From the NCBI GenBank assembly GCA_015486775.1, contig WFRA01000213.1, positions 1 through 7,755 on the forward strand: a stretch of 7,755 nucleotides of DNA, written 5' to 3'. The notes beneath the pieces were generated by a model, which saw only the letters and a program-made list of their open reading frames with translations, searched no databases and was not told the origin of the DNA. The position numbers and the translations under genes were made by a program. Below, piece by piece: positions 1 to 5,406 of this stretch (the stretch's first letter is position 1; each line of letters opens with the position of its first letter). This DNA is from Kiritimatiellales bacterium (GTDB lineage Bacteria > Verrucomicrobiota > Kiritimatiellia > Kiritimatiellales > Pontiellaceae).

Positions 1-1886
1 CGATAGTCGGTATAGCCTTGCGAGTTGGGATCCAGCCGCTCCGTATATCCTTTCCAAATGCGGCCGTCCACCTTGATGGCCGGAGTCGGTGCACAGGCAT
101 ACCGCCCCGTCCGATCAGCCACGATCAATTTCCCCGTGGTGTCGCTGGTGGCTGCTGTCCAGGTGCTTCCGCCATCGGTGGAGCGATGGATCGTGATATA
201 GCCGGGGGATTTGTTCACGCTGGTTCCCATCAGGTAGACATTGCCGTCGTGGTGGAAAAGCGTGGCAAAATGGACATAGGGAACACTGGCGATGCGGCTC
301 CAAGAGGCTCCGTGGTCGGTGGAGCGGAACACTTCCGTGTAGACGGGGCTGGCATCAAACCAATCGTGGGCGGCCAAGTAGGTTCCATCCGGAAGGATGA
401 GAATCGAGGGCGATCCAATATGCGCGCCCGCGTAGTAATCCGTGCTGTCGATCACAATCCCCGGCGGTGGAATATTCGTGGGCGTAGTAATTTCATCCGG
501 GGGAAGGGGAGGGGGGGTCTCGCCCAAAACCACCGCGGCTCCTTTTTCAAGGCGCACGCGCGAGGTTCTGTTTTCGTACGGGGCGGTCGTCGCAGAGGAT
601 TGGTCGCCCCACCTCAGTTCGGCCAATGCCGTGGTGTAGAGATCGGATTCCGCATAGGTGGCCAAGTTGGAGCCATCCGCATAGTAAGTGGCGGAATCCG
701 CATCCGGATCGTACACGATCTGGTAGGTGTGGTATTTGGTCACGTCGATGGGCGGCGAATCGATCCGGGCATAGCCGGTTTTTAGCAGCGCATAGACGCC
801 GGGCGTGTTCGAGACCGATCCGCCGGAGATGGAGAGATCAAACCGACGCAATCCGTTTCGGGCGGCAAAGAAGTTGTCGGTACGCTCCGTTGCATTGTCT
901 ATTTCGGGGAGAACCCTGGTGCGATAGGTTGCCGTCCATCCCCGTTCATCCTGGAAATCGGATGGATCGGCCGTGTAGAGATAATAAGCGGATCGCGTGC
1001 TCCGCGTGTACCAATAGTCCTCCCCGTCATATCCGCTTCCGGTTGAAACCGTCCCCTTTCCGCTAAATAGAAACCCCGCATCCACGGGGTCGGCTCCGCC
1101 GAGCGTTTCGATCAGGATCGGGGAGGCAGACTTCAGCATAAACAAAAAGCCCGGTGCCGGAGGAGGGGGAACAACCGAGGCCTTCTGGTCGTTCGACCAG
1201 GCAAAATAGGCAAGATCCACCGATCCGATTCCAATTGAGGCACTAGACGAAAGATCGCCAAAACGGACGTAGTTGGCCATTGCTGTTCTTTCATAAAGTC
1301 GGAATGTGTAGGAACCGCCCAAGACCAAGGGTGTCGAACTGCCATCCAGATAAATGGTTGGCGTTTGGATGTCTGCATCGATAAGGATGCGCATATCGAC
1401 CCATTCGTGCCCCAGTGGGTGGTAGTACGCCGCATTGTCGCCAAACCGGAAAAAGTATTGCACCGAGTTGATGCCATTGGAAACCTGATTGGCATTTGCC
1501 GGACGATAGATGGACAACGCAAACTCGCTCGAGTTTATCGTTCCGGTGTCCGCCAACTTCAGTCGGATGTCAAATGTCATGGAGCCTGTGGCGGTTCCCG
1601 CTCCGGCACCGGTGGACATCTGGTAGTACGGCCCCGCCGTTGCCGAGTTTGTAAAACTCAGAATCGTGTTGCCCGCTGTCATTCCCTCGCCAAACCCATT
1701 CGTATTCACAATGTCGTATGTGCCGGTGAATGCCGGCGTGGAATCCTCCGGCAAGAGGCCGTTCGCCGCATCGTACACCCCGTCGTATCCGCCGGATGGC
1801 TTTTGCCAACCCCCGGGAAGATCAATGGCACCGAATGCCGTTCCCGAACCAATCAAAAATAACGCAAACCATCTCAGCTCTTTCAC
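1..1886 (-). CDS. Secreted BNR/sialidase-like protein with two LamG-like modules (3' end outside window)
   Basis: Reading from GTG at 1886 the frame stays open for 628 codons to the window edge, so the C-terminus is missing. Residues 1-20 form a signal peptide (hydrophobic WFALFLIGSGTAFGA, likely cut after A20). Residues about 21-235 and 247-455 look like two concanavalin/LamG-type beta-sandwiches, separated by proline linkers VVPPPPAPG (238-246) and TPPPLPPDE (457-465). From about 475 a propeller begins with GSPSILILPDGTYLAAHD, followed by two Asp boxes, STDHGASW (522-529) and STDGGSTW (569-576), 47 residues apart. This pattern matches sialidase-superfamily (BNR) proteins common in Planctomycetes and Verrucomicrobia. 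Known relatives are extracellular or periplasmic and may cleave or bind terminal sugars, but the catalytic Arg triad and Tyr/Glu pair cannot be judged because the propeller is incomplete. It follows the 2006-2623 gene by 119 bases. Substrate unknown; the family call is firm, enzyme activity is inference. Confidence 0.88.
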   Translation of the reverse strand, partial: MKELRWFALFLIGSGTAFGAIDLPGGWQKPSGGYDGVYDAANGLLPEDSTPAFTGTYDIVNTNGFGEGMTAGNTILSFTNSATAGPYYQMSTGAGAGTATGSMTFDIRLKLADTGTINSSEFALSIYRPANANQVSNGINSVQYFFRFGDNAAYYHPLGHEWVDMRILIDADIQTPTIYLDGSSTPLVLGGSYTFRLYERTAMANYVRFGDLSSSASIGIGSVDLAYFAWSNDQKASVVPPPPAPGFLFMLKSASPILIETLGGADPVDAGFLFSGKGTVSTGSGYDGEDYWYTRSTRSAYYLYTADPSDFQDERGWTATYRTRVLPEIDNATERTDNFFAARNGLRRFDLSISGGSVSNTPGVYALLKTGYARIDSPPIDVTKYHTYQIVYDPDADSATYYADGSNLATYAESDLYTTALAELRWGDQSSATTAPYENRTSRVRLEKGAAVVLGETPPPLPPDEITTPTNIPPPGIVIDSTDYYAGAHIGSPSILILPDGTYLAAHDWFDASPVYTEVFRSTDHGASWSRIASVPYVHFATLFHHDGNVYLMGTSVNKSPGYITIHRSTDGGSTWTAATSDTTGKLIVADRTGRYACAPTPAIKVDGRIWKGYTERLDPNSQGYTDY

Positions 1887-1891
1887 ATGGA

Positions 1892-1898
1892 CTCCCTT
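1892..1898 (-). promoter_or_regulatory. Shine-Dalgarno AAGGGAG deciding the GTG start at 1886
   Basis: AAGGGAG lies five bases upstream of GTG (1884-1886). The overlapping ATG at 1886-1888 is followed at once by TGA (ATGTGA), so it cannot start the gene. GTG is the only start that keeps the whole signal peptide. Confidence 0.75.
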
Positions 1899-1911
1899 CT
1901 TGTATCCCGCA

Positions 1912-1934
1912 CAGGCCGCCATTGTGGCGGCCTG
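1912..1934. terminator. Perfect 9-bp GC-rich stem-loop between two secreted-protein genes
   Basis: CAGGCCGCC (1912-1920) and GGCGGCCTG (1926-1934) are exact reverse complements around a five-base loop. The stem lies after the 2006-2623 gene and ends 13 bases before the ribosome binding site of the sialidase-like gene. Read on the minus strand it has no U-tract (TGCGGGATAC follows). Read on the plus strand it is followed by GTTTT, so as an intrinsic terminator it fits plus-strand transcription better. It may instead protect the 3' end of the upstream transcript or form part of the downstream leader. Confidence 0.55.
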
Positions 1935-2005
1935 CGTTTTAGCAACCAATCATCCCTCTTTCATGCGGCAACTGGAAATATGATCGAATAGCGTTCTGGA
2001 AGGAT

Positions 2006-2623
2006 CTACTGCACCGTGAAGGCCATGTCCCGGGGACTCCTCGAATATTTTTTTCCATTCGCCGACACCCATAGGTTTCCGTCGGCATACCCGCCGGGAT
2101 TTTTGACATAAAAACCTTGGTCCCTTTTCGACTCGGCTTGCTCGTCCCAGGAAAGCATGAGGGTGTAGTAGTTCCCCGCCTTAAGGTTCAAATCATCGAT
2201 GTCGAAGGTCATCCATCCGCCGACGGCAGGTCTGGGTCTGTATCGCGAATCCAGAAACAGACCGGACTGTTTGGAAATAACGGTTCCAATGCGGCCCTGG
2301 ATTGCACTCTCGAATACCGTTACAGTGAAGGGCGCGTGAACGGCTCCAGACCGAAGCCCTTTAGACAGGCAATAACTGAAGGAATGCAAGGTAAAGTCAC
2401 GCGGAGCCAAAAAGGTCTGTCCCATATCGCGACGATACGGATTGGCATTGTTCGCCCACGCGTAGCCACTCATCTCTCCCTCTGGCGGAGTGTAGCTTAC
2501 AACCGTATTCGTTGGTTGCGCATCATTGTAGCTGACCGTCACGGAGGCATCCGCGGAGCAGACCCATCCTCCAAACACCACCATGGCCAGAGCAACTCCA
2601 GCCAACTCGTTTTTCTTCTTCAT
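2006..2623 (-). CDS. Secreted single-module beta-rich protein, paralogue of the downstream-coordinate neighbour at 2744-4126
   Basis: 205 residues from ATG at 2623, with AAGGAG seven bases upstream. Residues 1-27 are a signal peptide (KKK n-region, hydrophobic AGVALAMVVFGGWVCS, cut after ADA). The mature part, residues 28-205, is one copy of the module found twice in the 2744-4126 gene. Shared signatures are SGYAWANN, YRRDMGQTFLAP (63-74), GGWMTFDIDD (135-144), NYYTLMLSWDE (151-161) and RDQGFY (167-172). Identity to those modules is roughly half by eye. The alternating pattern and Gly/Asn turns suggest an all-beta sandwich, but I do not recognise a named family and assign no activity. The signal peptides of the two genes also match closely, so this looks like a whole-gene duplicate that lacks the second module and the C-terminal domain. 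A sugar-binding or matrix role is only a guess from context. Confidence 0.85.
   Translation of the reverse strand: MKKKNELAGVALAMVVFGGWVCSADASVTVSYNDAQPTNTVVSYTPPEGEMSGYAWANNANPYRRDMGQTFLAPRDFTLHSFSYCLSKGLRSGAVHAPFTVTVFESAIQGRIGTVISKQSGLFLDSRYRPRPAVGGWMTFDIDDLNLKAGNYYTLMLSWDEQAESKRDQGFYVKNPGGYADGNLWVSANGKKYSRSPRDMAFTVQ
2009..2542 (-). repeat. Diverged copy of the repeated protein module (third copy in window)
   Basis: Codes residues 28-205 of the 205-residue protein. It aligns along its full length with the copies at 2981-3499 and 3524-4042, with short indels near YAWANN and after RDQGFY. It is clearly more diverged than those two are from each other. Confidence 0.8.
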
Positions 2624-2677
2624 ATCTTCTCTCCTTATGCATTGCCGTGTTTTTGCTTAGATAAAATCTTTGTCTTC

Positions 2678-2727
2678 ACAGATTCCTTGGATTTGCACGG
2701 ATAAAAAAAACGATCCTCAAAATCTGT
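2678..2727. other. Spaced inverted repeat with internal T8 tract in the 2624-2743 gap
   Basis: On the minus strand ACAGATT (2727-2721) is followed 36 bases later by its reverse complement AATCTGT (2684-2678). Inside lie a GGAT/ATCC pair (2713-2716 and 2699-2702) and a run of eight T (2710-2703). The arms are short and the loop is long. It could be a weak 3' end for the 2744-4126 gene, but no strong hairpin sits directly before the T-run. I see no convincing -35/-10 promoter in this gap. Confidence 0.3.
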
Positions 2728-2743
2728 ACAATGGACAGGTAGC

Positions 2744-4126
2744 CTATTCTAAAGTAACCTTGTAGAAGGCCTGAACCGCATCAACCGCAGTCGTGACCGT
2801 TACGCTGTCCGCTCCGCCGGGAATGCCGTTCGAGGAGACGTTCCAGGCTGGATCCGCAACCAGATCGGTCTTTTTCCAAAGTGTGTAGTTGAACCCCGTA
2901 CCCGTACTCCATGTGAGAGCCAACCCGTTTGCACCTAGGTATTCCACAGCAATGTCCCCGATTTCCGGTTCGGAAACCTCCTGCACAACGAAGGCGAGAT
3001 CCAGACCTGTTGCCCGGGCATAGGTTATTCCGTCCGCCGATTTAAACCCCTGGCCGTCATAACCGTCCAGATAGTAGAAACCCTGATCCCTCTGCGAAGC
3101 ATATTCATCAAAGCTAAGCATTGTCGTGTAGTATTTCCCCGCCGTGACGGGCACATCAATAATATCGAAGGTTACCCATCCTCCTGCGGCAGGAGCAGGA
3201 TCAAGCCCTGCGGGAAGATAGTTTCCGCTATTGGTGGCAATACAGGTTCCAATAACAGAGACATCTGCACTCTCAAACACCTTTACGGTGATGGCGGCAC
3301 CAACGGCACCGGCTCGAAGTCCCTGGGACAGTTGATAGCTGACGGCGTCCATCATGAAGTCTCCCGGAGCCAAAAAGCTCTGGCCCAGATCACGACGGTA
3401 GCTATCGTTGTTCGCCCACGCATAACCCGAAGTAGTTTCAGGGAGGTAGCTGACTACAACATTTCCGCTCGGTTGCGCATTGGAATAACTGACGGTCACA
3501 TCGGGCGGAGGAGGAGTGGTTCCCTGCACCACAAAAGCAAGATCCAGACCCGTCGCTCGATTATAGGTTATGCCGTCCGCCGATTTAAAGCCTTGGCCTT
3601 CATAACCGTCCAGATAGTACAGCCCCTGATCCCTCAATGGAGCATATTCGTCAAAGCTAAGCATCGTCGTGTAGTATTTCCCCGACTTAACCTCCACATC
3701 ATCGATATCAAAAGTCACCCACCCTCCTGCGGCGGGGGCAGGATCAAGCCCTGCAGGTAAATAGGTTCCCGTATTCGTGGAAATGCAGGTTCCAATAACA
3801 GAGACATCCGTACTCTCGAACACCTTTACGGTAATGGCGGCATTGGTGGCACCGGATCGAAGACCTTGGGACAGTTGATAGCTAATGGCACTCATCGTGA
3901 AGTTGCCCGGAGCCAAAAAGCTCTGTCCCAGATCGCGCCGGTAATTATCGTTATTCGCCCACGCATAGCCTTTGGTGGCTGCCGGGGTGTAGCTGACTAC
4001 CACATTTGTCGTTGGTTGCGTATCGACATAGCTGACCGCTACGCCGGCATCCACAGAACAGATCCAGCCACCAAATACCGCCATGGACAGGGCAGCTCCA
4101 ATTCTCTCGCTCTTTTTCCTCTTCAC
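2744..4126 (-). CDS. Secreted protein with two near-identical 173-residue modules and a short C-terminal beta domain
   Basis: 460 residues from a GTG start at 4126, behind a strong AAGGAGG. The start is confirmed by the paralogue at 2623, whose ATG and signal peptide align with it. Residues 1-27 are a signal peptide (KRKK n-region, cut after VDA). Module 1 is residues 29-201 and module 2 is 210-382, joined by the linker GTTPPPPD. They align without gaps with 31 differences in 173 positions by hand count. Both hold GYAWANND, YRRDLGQSFLAPG, AITVKVFES, GGWVTFDI, KYYTTMLSFDEYA, RDQG and KSADGITY. Residues 388-460 are a separate domain with YTLWKKTDL, a following W and a terminal FYKVTLE. Its pattern recurs at the end of the 7007-7755 gene and in many secreted Kiritimatiellota proteins. 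No catalytic motif is evident. Structural, binding or matrix roles are possible; the function is unknown. Confidence 0.88.
   Translation of the reverse strand: MKRKKSERIGAALSMAVFGGWICSVDAGVAVSYVDTQPTTNVVVSYTPAATKGYAWANNDNYRRDLGQSFLAPGNFTMSAISYQLSQGLRSGATNAAITVKVFESTDVSVIGTCISTNTGTYLPAGLDPAPAAGGWVTFDIDDVEVKSGKYYTTMLSFDEYAPLRDQGLYYLDGYEGQGFKSADGITYNRATGLDLAFVVQGTTPPPPDVTVSYSNAQPSGNVVVSYLPETTSGYAWANNDSYRRDLGQSFLAPGDFMMDAVSYQLSQGLRAGAVGAAITVKVFESADVSVIGTCIATNSGNYLPAGLDPAPAAGGWVTFDIIDVPVTAGKYYTTMLSFDEYASQRDQGFYYLDGYDGQGFKSADGITYARATGLDLAFVVQEVSEPEIGDIAVEYLGANGLALTWSTGTGFNYTLWKKTDLVADPAWNVSSNGIPGGADSVTVTTAVDAVQAFYKVTLE
2747..2965 (-). other. Short C-terminal beta domain (protein residues 388-460)
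   Basis: The domain reads about GLALTWSTGTGFNY, then LWKKTDL, W428, a Gly-rich turn, and FYKVTLE at the end. The protein ending at 7007 closes with the same plan (SYPKIKTDL, W, AFYAIGEE). Position and pattern suggest a shared terminal domain of secreted proteins, possibly for anchoring or sorting. That role is inference. Confidence 0.6.
2981..3499 (-). repeat. Module copy 2 of the tandem pair
   Basis: Codes residues 210-382. The unit offset from copy 1 is 181 codons (543 bases), including the proline linker. Long stretches are conserved in protein, such as YLPAGLDPAPAAGGWVTFDI, which points to a recent or homogenised internal duplication. Confidence 0.88.
3524..4042 (-). repeat. Module copy 1 of the tandem pair
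   Basis: Codes residues 29-201, directly after the signal peptide. It matches copy 2 at about 142 of 173 positions by hand alignment. Differences cluster near the N-terminal edge (VDTQPTT versus SNAQPSG), while the YRRDLGQSFLAPG, TFDI and SFDE segments are invariant. Confidence 0.88.
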
Positions 4127-4132
4127 TTCTTC

Positions 4133-4139
4133 CCTCCTT
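4133..4139 (-). promoter_or_regulatory. Full Shine-Dalgarno AAGGAGG for the GTG start at 4126
   Basis: AAGGAGG sits six bases upstream of GTG. The combination of a near-ideal ribosome binding site and a GTG codon, plus alignment with the ATG-started paralogue, fixes this start. Confidence 0.8.
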
Positions 4140-4165
4140 GTTTTATTTCCACTGCTTCTGAGAAT

Positions 4166-4213
4166 GAAAAACAGGAAACAGCAGATCCCAAAGATTGCCG
4201 AATCCTGTTTTCC
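4166..4213 (-). terminator. Long imperfect hairpin after the PEP-CTERM gene
   Basis: On the minus strand GGAAAACAGGA (4213-4203) pairs with TCCTGTTTTTC (4176-4166), 11 bp with one G-T wobble. An inner stem CGGCAATC/GATCTGCTG continues it with one bulged C and a five-base loop. It begins 11 bases after the stop at 4224, and the U-rich 3' arm runs into TCATTCTC. The form fits an intrinsic terminator. However, only 26 bases separate it from the next gene's ribosome binding site, leaving no room for a separate promoter, so partial read-through or an mRNA-stability role is likely. Confidence 0.55.
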
Positions 4214-4223
4214 AGCTTAATCC

Positions 4224-5303
4224 CTACATGAGGAAATGACGCCTAATCATCAGAATCAAAGACCCCACTATTGCGAACAATCCAATAACTCCCGGCTCGG
4301 GAATAACGGTCAAACGGCTATAGCTGGTGGCTCCATCGGTGTATTGATCCAGTGTGTAGTCTGTGCCCAGCACACCGTCCTCGATATTTTTCCAACCGGA
4401 ACCGTTATCGAAATCAACGTTATCCGTGCCACCCGAGAAAAAGGCCAAGAATGCAGTCAAATCTGTGGCTGCGGTACCGCCATCTTCAAGCGCAAGCATT
4501 CCGCCCTCTCCAATTTGAACGACCCCGTCGTCCCCGGTCTCATCAAAATCAACCGTCATACGTCCAGCCTGCACCAACCCGCCATCCTCAATGGTCAGTG
4601 TTCCAGCACCCGCATCTCCGACATAGATAATATCTCCAAGCTTCAAGGCCGAACCGACCCCCGTAACCAGAGCTGAACCAGAGCCTGCAGCGAGGTCGCC
4701 AAGCCACATATCATCATAAACGGTCATCACTCCGCCATTGGCAATGCTAAGCGTAGATGCACCCCCTCGTCCGATGTAGGCATCACTGCCGCTATTAACC
4801 GTTGAACCGCTACCATCAACGGTAAGCGATGATGTTCCGCCAGCATAGCTCAAAAGCAAATGACTTGTTGAATTTAGCGTTCCACCATTCTTAACCGCAA
4901 TCGTGGCATCAGTATATGTTCGCAATTCACTACCCGCAGTAAACGTACCGCCATTAACCGAAAGAGTTCCATCTCCTCCCGTAGTATATCCAATATAGCT
5001 CCTGTTGGACGAAGAAAGAGCCCCGCCACTGGCGACTTCAAGCGTGCCGGCTGCGTTGTAACCGACACGAACCTCAGTCGGTGTTACAACAGCACTCGTA
5101 ACCGTTGAAGTTCCGCCATTATTAATATAAGCAATGTCACTGCTCGTTGGAACATGGCCCTGCGCCCAGTTACCGTCCACATTCCAGTTTCCGTCCCCGG
5201 CACTCCATGAAACATTAACTGCCATGGCATATCCTGACAGCAGCATCACAACGACTCCTGCCATAACCTTTTTATAGTTTGTACTCCCTGTGATTTTCTT
5301 CAT
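4224..5303 (-). CDS. PEP-CTERM protein with eight beta-helix-like repeats
   Basis: 359 residues. The ATG at 5303 is chosen because GGAGG lies eight bases upstream and a signal peptide follows directly (residues 1-28, MKKITGSTNY, then VMAGVVVMLLSGYAMA). After the lead-in GDGNWNVDGNW (37-46) come eight units starting near residues 87, 113, 134, 159, 184, 211, 235 and 261. Their pattern is T-L-x-V-x-x-G-G, spaced 21-27 residues, as in right-handed beta-helix surface proteins. Residues 310-333 (GVLGTDYTL, then YSRLTV) match the region usual before the sorting signal in Verrucomicrobia. The C-terminus has PEP (335-337), a hydrophobic helix (339-353) and RR (354-355). In the known PEP-CTERM/exosortase system such a tail is recognised in the inner membrane and removed, releasing the protein to the surface or matrix. 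No exosortase gene is in the window. The biological role of the repeat region is unknown. Confidence 0.92.
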   Translation of the reverse strand: MKKITGSTNYKKVMAGVVVMLLSGYAMAVNVSWSAGDGNWNVDGNWAQGHVPTSSDIAYINNGGTSTVTSAVVTPTEVRVGYNAAGTLEVASGGALSSSNRSYIGYTTGGDGTLSVNGGTFTAGSELRTYTDATIAVKNGGTLNSTSHLLLSYAGGTSSLTVDGSGSTVNSGSDAYIGRGGASTLSIANGGVMTVYDDMWLGDLAAGSGSALVTGVGSALKLGDIIYVGDAGAGTLTIEDGGLVQAGRMTVDFDETGDDGVVQIGEGGMLALEDGGTAATDLTAFLAFFSGGTDNVDFDNGSGWKNIEDGVLGTDYTLDQYTDGATSYSRLTVIPEPGVIGLFAIVGSLILMIRRHFLM

Positions 5304-5311
5304 CTCCTTCT

Positions 5312-5316
5312 CCTCC
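5312..5316 (-). promoter_or_regulatory. Ribosome binding site GGAGG deciding the start at 5303
   Basis: GGAGG lies eight bases upstream of ATG, within the purine tract AGGGAGGAGAAGGAG (5318-5304). The frame is open further back to 5441, but that extension overlaps the end of the preceding gene and would bury the signal peptide. Confidence 0.75.
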
Positions 5317-5334
5317 CTCTGTTTTTGATTGCGC

Positions 5335-5352
5335 CCGGAAAACCCTTTCCGG
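5335..5352. other. Perfect 7-bp stem-loop in the PEP-CTERM gene leader
   Basis: CCGGAAA (5335-5341) and TTTCCGG (5346-5352) pair exactly around a four-base loop. It sits between the stop at 5407 and the ribosome binding site. On the minus strand no U-tract follows (GCGCAATCAAAAAC), so it is a poor intrinsic terminator. It could be a leader or processing structure. Confidence 0.45.
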
Positions 5353-5406
5353 TGGCGGGGACTCTTTCGCCATTTGCGCACTTGCACCGTCTCTATCTCA
5401 AACACA

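Noticed and set aside
18..785. 255-codon plus-strand open frame
   Set aside because: It is antisense to the sialidase-like gene, whose frame shows two Asp boxes, a signal peptide and a ribosome binding site. The plus-strand product is Gly/Arg-rich without recognisable domains.
2546..2623. Lipoprotein signal (Cys in GGWVCS) in the module proteins
   Set aside because: The residues before Cys (G-W-V, or G-W-I in the paralogue) do not fit the lipobox; an A-x-A-type cleavage site three to six residues later fits better.
2117..4231. Three plus-strand open frames (2117-2704, 3332-3760, 3866-4231) that resemble each other
   Set aside because: Their similarity follows from lying opposite the three copies of the repeated module in the same register. 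They are shadows, not an antisense gene family.
5303..5406. Sigma-54 type promoter before the PEP-CTERM gene
   Set aside because: TGCAAG/TGCGCA-like words are present, but no GG/GC pair with the required spacing is found on the minus strand.
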